A stretch of 64,000 nt of DNA from Pseudomonas sp. TTU2014-080ASC (lineage in GTDB: Bacteria > Pseudomonadota > Gammaproteobacteria > Pseudomonadales > Pseudomonadaceae): positions 1-64,000 of the forward strand of contig NZ_LKKK01000015.1 in the NCBI RefSeq assembly GCF_001446935.1. Reading direction: 5' to 3'. Positions 25,147 through 33,622 of the stretch are shown piece after piece (positions within the stretch are counted from its first letter, which is position 1; each line of letters opens with the position of its first letter). The position numbers and the translations under genes are program-made. The notes under the pieces were generated by a model. The model saw only the letters and a list, made by a program, of their open reading frames with translations, searched no databases and had not been told where the DNA came from.

Positions 25147-25463
25147 CGGTGTTGACTGAGACTTTAGGAAGTGGAATGGCTCCCGTGAGTGACAACAGCA
25201 GCTTGAAGCAGCATCTCAATACGCCCACTGCAGAAGGCCAGACCTTGCGCGGAAGTGTGGAGAAAGCGCTGCACAACTATTTTGCCCACCTTGAGGGCGC
25301 TGACGTATGTGACGTCTATAACTTGGTGCTGACCGAAGTTGAAGCACCGCTGCTGGAAACCGTGATGAATTACGTCAAGGGCAACCAGACCAAGGCCAGT
25401 GAACTGCTTGGCCTGAATCGCGGAACCCTGCGTAAGAAACTCAAGCAATACGACTTGCTGTAA
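25143..25463 (+). CDS. fis: DNA-binding protein Fis
   Basis: Nucleoid-associated protein that bends DNA and activates rRNA and other growth-rate genes. 106 residues; the C-terminal half carries the helix-turn-helix (GNQTKASELLGLNRGTLRKK) and ends KQYDLL, nearly invariant in the family. The N-terminal arm is of the longer Pseudomonas type. Translationally coupled to dusB through an ATGA overlap; a strong terminator follows. Confidence 0.97.
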   Translation: MTVLTETLGSGMAPVSDNSSLKQHLNTPTAEGQTLRGSVEKALHNYFAHLEGADVCDVYNLVLTEVEAPLLETVMNYVKGNQTKASELLGLNRGTLRKKLKQYDLL

Positions 25464-25479
25464 CCCGAACTCCCGAAAA

Positions 25480-25507
25480 GGGCGGCCCACTCGAGCCGCC
25501 CTTTTTT
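25480..25507 (+). terminator. Rho-independent terminator of the dusB-fis operon
   Basis: GGGCGGC-CCACTCGA-GCCGCCC followed by six T residues. Confidence 0.92.
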
Positions 25508-25537
25508 GCTGATATCACCGTTCTGATGGATTCTGAA

Positions 25538-27145
25538 ATGACCGACCAGACCACCCGCCTCCCCGTTCGCCGCGCCTTGATCAGTGTTTCCGACAAGACC
25601 GGTATCCTCGAGTTCGCCCGCGAACTGAGCGCCCTTGGCGTGGAAATCCTCTCGACCGGCGGCACCTACAAGCTGCTCAAAGACAATGGTGTTGCGGCTG
25701 TTGAAGTCGCCGACTACACCGGCTTTCCGGAAATGATGGATGGTCGCGTCAAAACCCTGCACCCGAAAATCCACGGTGGCATCCTCGGCCGCCGCGCCCT
25801 CGACGGCGACGTGATGGATCAGCACGGCATCAAACCGATCGACCTGGTTGCAGTCAACCTGTACCCATTCGCTGCCACCGTGGCCAAGCCAGGTTGCGAT
25901 CTGGCTGATGCCATCGAGAACATCGATATCGGCGGCCCGACCATGGTTCGCTCAGCAGCCAAAAACCACAAAGACGTTGCCATCGTGGTGAATGCAGGGG
26001 ACTACAGCGCCATCGTCGAGTCCCTCAAAGCAGGCGGCCTGACCTACGCCCAACGCTTCGACCTGGCCCTGAAAGCCTTCGAGCACACTGCTGCCTACGA
26101 CGGTATGATCGCCAACTACCTGGGCACCATCGACCAGAGCCGTGAAACCCTGTCCACCGAAGAGCGCGGCATGTTCCCCCGCACCTTCAACAGCCAGTTC
26201 ATCAAGGCGCAGGAAATGCGCTACGGCGAAAACCCGCACCAGAGTGCAGCCTTCTACGTTGAAGCAGAAAAAGGCGAAGCCAGCGTTGCAACGGCTGTTC
26301 AGCTGCAAGGCAAAGAACTGTCGTTCAACAACGTCGCCGACACCGACGCTGCACTGGAGTGCGTGAAGAGCTTCGTTAAACCGGCTTGCGTGATCGTCAA
26401 ACACGCCAACCCGTGCGGCGTGGCAGTTGCGCTGGACAGCGAAGGCGGCATCCGTCAGGCCTACGAGCTGGCCTACGCCACTGATACCGAATCGGCTTTC
26501 GGCGGCATCATCGCCTTTAACCGTGAGCTGGACGGCGAAACCGCCAAAGCCATCGTTGACCGCCAATTCGTTGAAGTTATCATCGCGCCGAAAATCAGCG
26601 CAGCTGCCCGCGAAGTCGTCGCAGCCAAAGCCAATGTGCGTCTGCTTGAGTGCGGCGAATGGCCTGCTGAGCGCAGCGCTGGCTGGGACTTCAAGCGCGT
26701 CAACGGCGGCCTGCTGGTACAGAGCCGCGACATCGGCATGATCACCGCTGAAGACCTGAAGATTGTGACCAAGCGCGCACCGACCGAGCAGGAGATCCAC
26801 GACCTGATCTTTGCCTGGAAAGTGGCCAAGTTCGTTAAATCCAACGCCATCGTATACGCCAAAGGCCGTCAGACCATCGGTGTTGGCGCTGGCCAGATGA
26901 GCCGCGTGAACTCCGCCCGTATCGCGGCGATCAAGGCTGAGCATGCTGGTCTGCAAGTCGCCGGTGCGGTCATGGCGTCCGACGCATTCTTCCCGTTCCG
27001 CGACGGCATCGACAACGCTGCCAAAGCAGGTATCACAGCTGTGATCCAGCCGGGCGGCTCCATGCGCGACAACGAAGTGATCGCAGCGGCTGATGAAGCC
27101 AACATCGCCATGGTCTTCACCGGCATGCGTCACTTCAGGCACTAA
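25538..27145 (+). CDS. purH: Bifunctional AICAR formyltransferase / IMP cyclohydrolase
   Basis: Last two steps of IMP synthesis. 535 residues, family length from the ATG at 25538 (MTDQTTRLPVRRALISV). The N-terminal MGS-like cyclohydrolase domain includes STGGTYKLLKDNG and GRVKTLHPKIHGGIL. The formyltransferase domain includes RYGENPHQSAAFY, KHANPCGVA and the C-terminal SDAFFPFRDGID. Followed about 250 bp later by purD in the same direction. Confidence 0.97.
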   Translation: MTDQTTRLPVRRALISVSDKTGILEFARELSALGVEILSTGGTYKLLKDNGVAAVEVADYTGFPEMMDGRVKTLHPKIHGGILGRRALDGDVMDQHGIKPIDLVAVNLYPFAATVAKPGCDLADAIENIDIGGPTMVRSAAKNHKDVAIVVNAGDYSAIVESLKAGGLTYAQRFDLALKAFEHTAAYDGMIANYLGTIDQSRETLSTEERGMFPRTFNSQFIKAQEMRYGENPHQSAAFYVEAEKGEASVATAVQLQGKELSFNNVADTDAALECVKSFVKPACVIVKHANPCGVAVALDSEGGIRQAYELAYATDTESAFGGIIAFNRELDGETAKAIVDRQFVEVIIAPKISAAAREVVAAKANVRLLECGEWPAERSAGWDFKRVNGGLLVQSRDIGMITAEDLKIVTKRAPTEQEIHDLIFAWKVAKFVKSNAIVYAKGRQTIGVGAGQMSRVNSARIAAIKAEHAGLQVAGAVMASDAFFPFRDGIDNAAKAGITAVIQPGGSMRDNEVIAAADEANIAMVFTGMRHFRH

Positions 27146-27396
27146 GTCCGGCCGCACTCGGACAGGCATCTGCTGCGTTGCCCGGCCCTCGCTCCATGCT
27201 CATTGCCAGACGGCAACTGCGCTGGATGAAGAACCGGGCGTCTTGCATCTACCTGCCCGATTGCGACCTCAATGATTCAATTAATGGTGTTGAAATGCTG
27301 GTTCATCCAACATGATTCACCAGTATTTGTAGGGTGAATAAGGCTCTGCCTATCCACCAATCGGGCCACACGCCCGCCTCCACGAAGGAGCACGCA

Positions 27397-28686
27397 ATGA
27401 ACGTACTGATTATCGGCAGCGGCGGTCGTGAACACGCCCTGGCCTGGAAAGTGGCTCAAGACAAGCGCGTCGAAAAAGTATTCGTCGCACCGGGCAACGC
27501 CGGTACTGCCACGGAAGCCAAATGCGAAAACGTCGCCATCGATGTACTGGCCCTTGAGCAGCTGGCTGACTTTGCCGAGAAAAACGTACAACTGACTATC
27601 GTTGGCCCGGAAGCTCCGCTGGTTGCCGGTGTAGTTGACCTGTTCCGCTCGCGCAACCTGCCAGTATTCGGCCCGACTAAAGGCGCAGCTCAGCTGGAAG
27701 GTTCCAAGGCATTCACCAAAGACTTCCTCGCTCGCCACAAGATCCCGACTGCTGACTACCAGAACTTCACCGAGGTTGAGCCTGCACTGGCTTACCTGCG
27801 CGAGAAAGGCGCTCCGATCGTTATCAAGGCTGACGGCCTGGCTGCCGGTAAAGGCGTGATCGTAGCTATGACCCTGCAGGAAGCTGAAGATGCCGTACGC
27901 GATATGCTCGCTGGCAATGCCTTCGGCGAAGCCGGTTCCCGCGTGGTGATTGAAGAGTTCCTGGACGGTGAAGAGGCCAGCTTCATCGTCATGGTTGACG
28001 GTGAAAACGTCCTGCCGATGGCCACCAGCCAGGACCACAAGCGTGTAGGCGATGGCGATACCGGCCCGAACACTGGCGGCATGGGCGCTTACTCCCCAGC
28101 TCCGGTGGTGACAGCCGACGTGCACAAACGCGTCATGGAAGAAGTCATTTACCCGACCGTTCGCGGCATGGCCAGCGAAGGTAACGTGTATACCGGTTTC
28201 CTCTATGCCGGTCTGATGATCGACAAGAGCGGTGCGCCGAAAGTCATCGAGTTCAACTGCCGCTTTGGCGACCCGGAAACCCAGCCGATCATGGTGCGCC
28301 TGGAGTCCTCGCTGGTGCTGCTGGTCGAAGCCGCACTGGCTAAGGCGCTGGACAAAGTCGAAGCCACTTGGGATCCGCGCCCGACCGTTGGTGTAGTTAT
28401 CGCGGCCGGTGGCTATCCAGGCGATATCACTAAAGGTGATGCTATTGATGGCCTTGAGGACGCTGCGCAACTGGACGGCAAAGTGTTCCACGCCGGTACT
28501 GCACTGAAAGACGGCAAAGTTGTTACAGCCGGTGGCCGCGTGCTTTGCGCAACTGCAATCGGTCGCAGCGTGTCTGAAGCCCAGCAGCAAGCATACCGTC
28601 TGGCCGAGAAAATTCGCTGGAACGGCAGTTTTTACCGCAACGATATCGCTTACCGCGCCATTGCCAGGGAAAACGAAACGAAATAA
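27397..28686 (+). CDS. purD: Phosphoribosylamine-glycine ligase (GAR synthetase)
   Basis: Second step of purine synthesis; ATP-grasp enzyme. 429 residues. The N-terminus MNVLIIGSGGREHALAWK and the motifs GPEAPLVAGVVD, KADGLAAGKGV, SQDHKRVGDGDTGPNTGGMG and EFNCRFGDPETQ are diagnostic. The start at 27397 is preferred because GAAGGAG lies upstream and it gives the family length; the frame opens 21 codons earlier. The 27146-27396 gap shows no recognised regulator site. Confidence 0.97.
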   Translation: MNVLIIGSGGREHALAWKVAQDKRVEKVFVAPGNAGTATEAKCENVAIDVLALEQLADFAEKNVQLTIVGPEAPLVAGVVDLFRSRNLPVFGPTKGAAQLEGSKAFTKDFLARHKIPTADYQNFTEVEPALAYLREKGAPIVIKADGLAAGKGVIVAMTLQEAEDAVRDMLAGNAFGEAGSRVVIEEFLDGEEASFIVMVDGENVLPMATSQDHKRVGDGDTGPNTGGMGAYSPAPVVTADVHKRVMEEVIYPTVRGMASEGNVYTGFLYAGLMIDKSGAPKVIEFNCRFGDPETQPIMVRLESSLVLLVEAALAKALDKVEATWDPRPTVGVVIAAGGYPGDITKGDAIDGLEDAAQLDGKVFHAGTALKDGKVVTAGGRVLCATAIGRSVSEAQQQAYRLAEKIRWNGSFYRNDIAYRAIARENETK

Positions 28687-28713
28687 TCGTCAATAATATG
28701 TAAACAAATGATT

Positions 28714-28737
28714 AAAGGTGGCCACAAAGCCACCTTT
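28714..28737 (+). terminator. Terminator after purD
   Basis: AAAGGTGGC-CACAAA-GCCACCTTT, a perfect 9-bp stem ending in a short T tract, between purD and retS. Confidence 0.75.
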
Positions 28738-28801
28738 ATCGTATTTCCCACTGAAATAGCATGGCTATAATCCGTGCAACTATTCACGAAGGGAACTCTC
28801 T

Positions 28802-31579
28802 GTGCTTCGGCTGAGGATCGCCACTCATTTTCTTCTGAGTTTTCTGCTACTAGCCCTCACCAACGGGCCGGCCATGGCAGACAACACCTCCTGGTCGATC
28901 CTGAAAGACCCGGAAGCCAGCCTGCAGCTCAACGATATCCGTACGCCACAAATTCGCGGGCAATTCACGCCTGTTGATCTGAAGCGCCTCTACACTCCCG
29001 GCCGCAATACCGCAATCTGGCTGCACTACTCATTACCGGCCAGCGAACAAGCCCAAATGCTACGGGTGTTTGCTCCCTACCTCGGTTACCTCGATCTGTA
29101 TGTATTGCACGGCAATGAACTGGTCGAGCAGGTCCACACCGGAACCAACCTGCCCCTGTCCAGCCGCCCGTTACCCAGCCGTGATTTTCTGCTGCCACTG
29201 CCCGTAGCCAAAGAACCGCTGGATGTGTTCCTGCGTCTGGCCTCTGAACATTCGTTACGCCCAAGCATTACGCTACAAAGCTCTCAAGAAATGGCCTCTG
29301 ATGACTCCCGAGCCCTATTGTTCGGCGCGTTGATGGGAGCATTAGTGGTTTTATTGGCCTATAACCTGGCGCGTTTTTTCTATACCCGCAGCTACTGTGG
29401 ATTGTGGTTAGCAGCCAGTATTGCGTTCCTGCTGGTGGCAGCTAGCAGCGTATTAGGTATCAGCGCACCATGGCTAGGCGAATGGCTGGTGTATCAACCG
29501 CAGATCGTCAATCTGTCGATCCTGCTGTGCATGTTTTGCACCCTGTTATTCACCATCAGCTTCTTCCGCAAGAGCCAGACCTACTCCGTTCTCAGCTATC
29601 TGCTGGGGGTGGAGGCCGCCGTGACCGCGGGTTTCTGCGTGGTACTACTGGTCATTCCGGGCATCAACTTCAACCAGTTTGTGTACCTGATCAATACCGC
29701 TTCCGCCTTTAGCATTCTGGCGCTGTCCCTCAAGCAGTGGCACAACGGCTACGCACCGGCGCGGATTTTTTCCTTTGCGGTGCTGCTCTACAGCATCAGC
29801 TTTTTGGCATCAATTCCGGTGTTCTTCGGCTACTGGGAAGTCAAGACCGAGTACGTCAGCTACGCTCTGGTCGGCAGCATGGTGGTGTCTAACTTCATCC
29901 TCGGCATGGCCCTGACTGAACGGGAACACCTGCTGGACCTGCAGCGCCTGACCACCAGCCGGGCGCTGGCCGCAAGCTCAGCGGAGTTAAAGGCCAAAGC
30001 CGAGTTCCTGGCCAAGATCAGCCACGAAATCCGCACTCCAATGAATGGCGTGCTGGGCATGACCGAACTGCTGCTGGGCACACCACTGTCGGCTAAGCAA
30101 CGTGATTACGTGCAGACCATTCACAGCTCCGGCAATGAACTGCTGACTCTGATTAACGAGATTCTCGACATCACCAAACTGGAATCCGGACAGATTGAGC
30201 TGGATGACGTGCAGTTCGACCTCAACGCCCTGATTGATGACTGCCTCGACATCTTTAGGGCCAAAGCCGAGCAACAGAAGGTCGAGCTCATCAGCTTTGT
30301 TCAGCCTCAGGTTCCACGGGTGATCAGCGGTGACCCTACGCGTTTGCGTCAAACCATCCTCAGTTTGCTGGATAACGCCTTTAAACAGACCGAAGAAGGT
30401 GAGGTGTTGCTGGTGGTCGCGCTGGACAGCAGCGTGTCACCGCCACGCCTGCGTATAGCTGTACAAGACAGTGGTCAGCCGCTGAATATGAAAGAGCGCG
30501 ACGCCTTGCTCAACACCGAACTGCACAGCAAGGACTTCCTCTCCGCAACCAAACTGGGCGGTCGCTTGGGCCTGATCATTGCCCGCCAGCTGGTGACCCT
30601 GATGGGCGGCGATTACGGCATTCAAACTGGCCGCAGCCGAGGCTCAACCTTGTGGTTCACCTTGCCACTGGACCCAAGCCGTCTCGAACAGCCCAACACC
30701 AATCTGGATACTTCTCTGCAAGGTGCACGGCTGCTGGTGGTGGATGACAATGACACCTGCCGTAAAGTACTGGTGCAGCAGTGCAGTGCTTGGGGCATGA
30801 ACGTCAGCGCTGTGCCGTCCGGTAAAGAGGCCCTGGCGCTGTTGCGTACCAAAGCACATCTGAAAGAGTACTTCGATGCGGTTCTGCTTGATCAGGACAT
30901 GCCGGGCATGACCGGCATGCAGCTGGCGTCCCGAATCAAAGAAGACGCCAATCTCAACCACGACGTGCTGATCATCATGCTGACCGGGATCAGCAACGCA
31001 CCAAGCAAGGTTATTGCCCGCAATGCCGGGATCAAGCGCATTCTGGCCAAGCCTGTCGCCGGGTATAGCCTGCGCACCACACTGGCTGACGAGCTGGCCC
31101 AGCGTGGTAAGGCTAACTCGCCCATGTTTGTACCGCCGCCAGTGGTTGCCCCGCTGCACGTACCGGACGACTTCCGCATTCTGGTGGCCGAAGACAACAC
31201 CATTTCGACCAAAGTCATTCGCGGCATGCTGGCTAAACTCAACCTGCAGCCGGACACCGCCAGCAATGGCCAGGAAGCACTGAGCGCCATGAAAGAGAAG
31301 CTCTACGACCTGGTCCTGATGGATTGCGAAATGCCGATCATGGATGGCTTTTCCGCAACCGAGCAGTTGCGCCTCTGGGAACAGCTCCAACAGCGCCCGC
31401 GCACTCCGGTGGTGGCCCTGACCGCACATATTCTCAGCGAACACAAAGAACGTGCGCGCAAGGTCGGCATGGACGGACATATGTCCAAGCCCCTGGAAAT
31501 GTCACAGCTGCGCGAGCTGATTGAACATTGGGTAGTTGAGCGAGCCAAACGCCGCCAACGTGACGCTCAGTCCAGCTAA
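28802..31579 (+). CDS. retS: Hybrid sensor kinase RetS
   Basis: Orphan sensor that in P. aeruginosa blocks GacS by forming heterodimers, lowering RsmY/RsmZ and favouring acute-infection over biofilm behaviour (established). 925 residues: signal peptide, periplasmic 7TMR-DISMED2 domain (about 30-160), seven membrane helices (about 175-385), HisKA domain with H408 (KISHEIRTPMNG), ATPase-like domain, and two receivers with phosphoacceptors D697 (VLLDQDMPG) and D841 (VLMDCEMPI). These three residues correspond to H424, D713 and D858 of the P. aeruginosa protein. The G1 box is degenerate (QDSGQPLNMKE instead of DxGxG). GTG start with GAAGGGA upstream. Confidence 0.96.
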   Translation: MLRLRIATHFLLSFLLLALTNGPAMADNTSWSILKDPEASLQLNDIRTPQIRGQFTPVDLKRLYTPGRNTAIWLHYSLPASEQAQMLRVFAPYLGYLDLYVLHGNELVEQVHTGTNLPLSSRPLPSRDFLLPLPVAKEPLDVFLRLASEHSLRPSITLQSSQEMASDDSRALLFGALMGALVVLLAYNLARFFYTRSYCGLWLAASIAFLLVAASSVLGISAPWLGEWLVYQPQIVNLSILLCMFCTLLFTISFFRKSQTYSVLSYLLGVEAAVTAGFCVVLLVIPGINFNQFVYLINTASAFSILALSLKQWHNGYAPARIFSFAVLLYSISFLASIPVFFGYWEVKTEYVSYALVGSMVVSNFILGMALTEREHLLDLQRLTTSRALAASSAELKAKAEFLAKISHEIRTPMNGVLGMTELLLGTPLSAKQRDYVQTIHSSGNELLTLINEILDITKLESGQIELDDVQFDLNALIDDCLDIFRAKAEQQKVELISFVQPQVPRVISGDPTRLRQTILSLLDNAFKQTEEGEVLLVVALDSSVSPPRLRIAVQDSGQPLNMKERDALLNTELHSKDFLSATKLGGRLGLIIARQLVTLMGGDYGIQTGRSRGSTLWFTLPLDPSRLEQPNTNLDTSLQGARLLVVDDNDTCRKVLVQQCSAWGMNVSAVPSGKEALALLRTKAHLKEYFDAVLLDQDMPGMTGMQLASRIKEDANLNHDVLIIMLTGISNAPSKVIARNAGIKRILAKPVAGYSLRTTLADELAQRGKANSPMFVPPPVVAPLHVPDDFRILVAEDNTISTKVIRGMLAKLNLQPDTASNGQEALSAMKEKLYDLVLMDCEMPIMDGFSATEQLRLWEQLQQRPRTPVVALTAHILSEHKERARKVGMDGHMSKPLEMSQLRELIEHWVVERAKRRQRDAQSS

Positions 31580-31687
31580 CCCATCCAATCAATTAGACGC
31601 AGCACCGAACCACGCCGGCCTGCATCGCTGAGCCCAAACGGCATGCGATAACACCCTTAATTCGAATTTTCGAGACGAGTCCCTGCC

Positions 31688-32290
31688 ATGGCCTCTGCGC
31701 TATTCAGTATTTATTTGAGCCTTCTGGTGCTCTACAGCCCATTCTTCGTGCTCTCGTGTTTTGTCACTCTTAGCCGTGGCCATACGCCCAAGGAACGCCA
31801 GCGCATGGCGTGGAAAGTGGCGCTGGGCGTGCTGGTGGCCAGTGTGCTGCTGTACTTGTTCGGCAAGTACATCTTCACCCTGTTCGGCATCACCATTGAC
31901 GCATTCCGCATCGGCGCGGGCAGCGTCCTGTTCATTTCCGCGCTGGGCATGGCGCAGGGCAAATCAGCAGTACAGGCTGACAATGTTCAGCAGGACGTAA
32001 CCATTGTGCCGCTGACCATTCCCCTCACCGTTGGCCCCGGCACCATTGGTGCACTACTGCTGATGGGGGCCAGCCACCCGGAATGGGACGATAAGCTGCT
32101 GGCGGTGCTGGGCATTACCCTGGCCAGCCTGACTGTGGGCATTGTGCTGTACCTCTCCAACCAGTTTGAACGCCTGCTCGGCGAACAAGGTCTGCAGATC
32201 GTCAGCCGTCTGATGGGCCTTTTTGTGTGCGCCCTGGCTGCTCAGATTATCTTCACTGGCGTACGCAATTATCTGGTGGTCGGCAACTAA
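31688..32290 (+). CDS. MarC family integral membrane protein
   Basis: 200 residues, six predicted membrane helices (for example ALFSIYLSLLVLYSPFFVLS at the N-terminus and GLFVCALAAQIIFTGV at the C-terminus). The helix pair around PLTIPLTVGPGTIGALLLMG is the MarC/YhgN signature. Transport substrate unknown. It occupies the position between retS and the urea-related genes seen in PAO1. The stop is 3 bp from the start of the NtrC site of the next operon. Confidence 0.92.
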   Translation: MASALFSIYLSLLVLYSPFFVLSCFVTLSRGHTPKERQRMAWKVALGVLVASVLLYLFGKYIFTLFGITIDAFRIGAGSVLFISALGMAQGKSAVQADNVQQDVTIVPLTIPLTVGPGTIGALLLMGASHPEWDDKLLAVLGITLASLTVGIVLYLSNQFERLLGEQGLQIVSRLMGLFVCALAAQIIFTGVRNYLVVGN

Positions 32291-32293
32291 CAA

Positions 32294-32308
32294 GCACCAA
32301 CATGGTGC
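32294..32308 (+). promoter_or_regulatory. NtrC binding site upstream of the urease operon
   Basis: GCACCA-ACA-TGGTGC is a perfect dyad identical in core to the strong NtrC site of enterobacterial glnA. A weaker second half-site, GCACCA-TTG-CAGTCC (32324-32338), lies 30 bp downstream, three helical turns away, the spacing typical of cooperative NtrC pairs. The first site is centred about 150 bp upstream of the predicted transcription start. Confidence 0.8.
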
Positions 32309-32342
32309 GAAACAGTAAATACCGCACCATTGCAGTCCAGCC

Positions 32343-32378
32343 GCATAACAAATGAGAGTCCCAACTCATAGGTTATGC
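32343..32378. repeat. Long interrupted inverted repeat in the urease leader/promoter region
   Basis: GCATAAC-AA-ATGAG, 8-nt loop, CTCAT-AG-GTTATGC: arms of 7 and 5 bp with a symmetric 2x2 internal loop. It lies between the NtrC sites and the sigma-54 promoter, so it would not be in the urease mRNA. It could be a regulator site or a hairpin ending the marC transcript, although no T tract follows. Confidence 0.5.
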
Positions 32379-32425
32379 CGGTCTTAGCGCAGTCATCTCT
32401 GCCAATGCACTCTTCTGGCGCGATC

Positions 32426-32440
32426 GGCACGGCTATTGCT
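32426..32440 (+). promoter_or_regulatory. Sigma-54 promoter of the urease operon
   Basis: GGCACG-GCTA-TTGCT matches the RpoN consensus TGGCACG-N4-TTGC(A/T), with only the leading T replaced by C; GG and GC are correctly spaced. Predicted start of transcription is near 32451, 22 bp before ureD. Confidence 0.82.
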
Positions 32441-32472
32441 CAGTCAGAGCACGCCAATTACTGCGACGTCCC

Positions 32473-33306
32473 ATGAACAGCCCTGCCTCACTCTTTCATC
32501 CAGCCTGGCACGCCACCCTGGAGCTGGCCTACACACGCAACGGAGACTGCACCCGCCCCGCCCTGCGCCGCCACAGCGGCCCGCTGCGCGTGCAAAAGCA
32601 TCTGTACGCCGAAGGCCCCGATGTGTGTCAGCACATCATCGTGCACCCCCCGGGTGGTATTGCCGGAGGCGACACCCTGTCAATCAGCGCCTGCGCAGGC
32701 CGCGACACCTGGGTGCAGCTAACCAGTCCTGGTGCGGCCAAGTGGTACCGTGCCGCCACACCGGCGTCCCAGCATCTTCAGCTCACGGTGGAAAACGGAG
32801 CGACGCTGGAATGGATGCCGCAAGAAACCATCCTATACTGCGCAGCCCAGGCTCAGCTTAAGACCGACATTGAACTGGCCAACGACGCCAGACTGCTGTA
32901 CTGGGACATCGTTGCCCTTGGCCGCCCTGCCAGCCAGGAACGATTCGACCAGGGCAGCTATCAAGCCGAACTGAACATTCGCCGCAAGGGACAGTTAATT
33001 TGGCATGAACGCCAGCGCATAGAGGGCAACGACGGCCTGCTGGATTCCCCCATCGGCCTCAACAGCCAGCCGGTTATCGCCACGTTACTGCTGACCGGTG
33101 AAATCGACAGTGAGTTGCTACAGCGTTGCCGCGAATTACCCAATCCGGTGCAAGGTGATTTAAGCCAACTGCCCGGCCTGCTGATCGCCCGTTGCCTGGC
33201 CGCTGAGGCCCTGCATGCCCGAGACTGGCTGATCGACTTGTGGCACTTGCTACGCCCTGCTGCCTTGGGCAGGCCCGCCATTCCCCCAAGAATATGGAGT
33301 ACCTGA
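32473..33306 (+). CDS. ureD: Urease accessory protein UreD
   Basis: Chaperone that binds apo-urease and helps UreE/F/G insert nickel. 277 residues with the family motifs LRVQKHLYAEGPDVCQHIIV, PPGGIAGGD and SPGAAKWYRA, and a C-terminal LRPAALGRPAIPPRIW. First gene of ureD-ureA-acetyltransferase-ureB-ureC; the next start is 3 nt after its stop. ureE, ureF and ureG are not in this window and must lie elsewhere for an active enzyme. Confidence 0.95.
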   Translation: MNSPASLFHPAWHATLELAYTRNGDCTRPALRRHSGPLRVQKHLYAEGPDVCQHIIVHPPGGIAGGDTLSISACAGRDTWVQLTSPGAAKWYRAATPASQHLQLTVENGATLEWMPQETILYCAAQAQLKTDIELANDARLLYWDIVALGRPASQERFDQGSYQAELNIRRKGQLIWHERQRIEGNDGLLDSPIGLNSQPVIATLLLTGEIDSELLQRCRELPNPVQGDLSQLPGLLIARCLAAEALHARDWLIDLWHLLRPAALGRPAIPPRIWST

Positions 33307-33309
33307 CGC

Positions 33310-33612
33310 ATGAACCTGAGCCCACGCGAGAAAGACAAACTGCTGATTTTCACAGCCGGGCTGGTTGCCGAGCGCCGCCTGGCCCGTGGCCTGAAGCTCA
33401 ACTACCCGGAAGCCATGGCTTACATCTCCGCTGCCCTGCTTGAAGGTGCGCGGGATGGCCAGAGCGTGGCCGAACTTATGCACTACGGCACCACCCTGCT
33501 CAGCCGTGAGCAGGTCATGGAAGGGGTGCCGGAAATGATCCCGGACATCCAGATTGAAGCCACCTTCCCGGATGGCACCAAACTGGTGACCGTGCACCAA
33601 CCTATCGTCTGA
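33310..33612 (+). CDS. ureA: Urease gamma subunit
   Basis: Small structural subunit of the nickel urease (UreABC)3. 100 residues, exact family length; MNLSPREKDKLLIFTAGLVA and LNYPEAMAYISAALLEGARD are diagnostic. Tightly packed after ureD. Confidence 0.97.
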   Translation: MNLSPREKDKLLIFTAGLVAERRLARGLKLNYPEAMAYISAALLEGARDGQSVAELMHYGTTLLSREQVMEGVPEMIPDIQIEATFPDGTKLVTVHQPIV

Positions 33613-33622
33613 AGGAACAGAT

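Noticed and set aside
27146..27396. Possible purine-responsive element before purD
   Set aside because: Only short, imperfect dyads are visible; none matches a riboswitch or PurR box.
25952..28590. Two long minus-strand frames opposite purH and purD
   Set aside because: Shadows of conserved purine genes; no domain or ribosome site.
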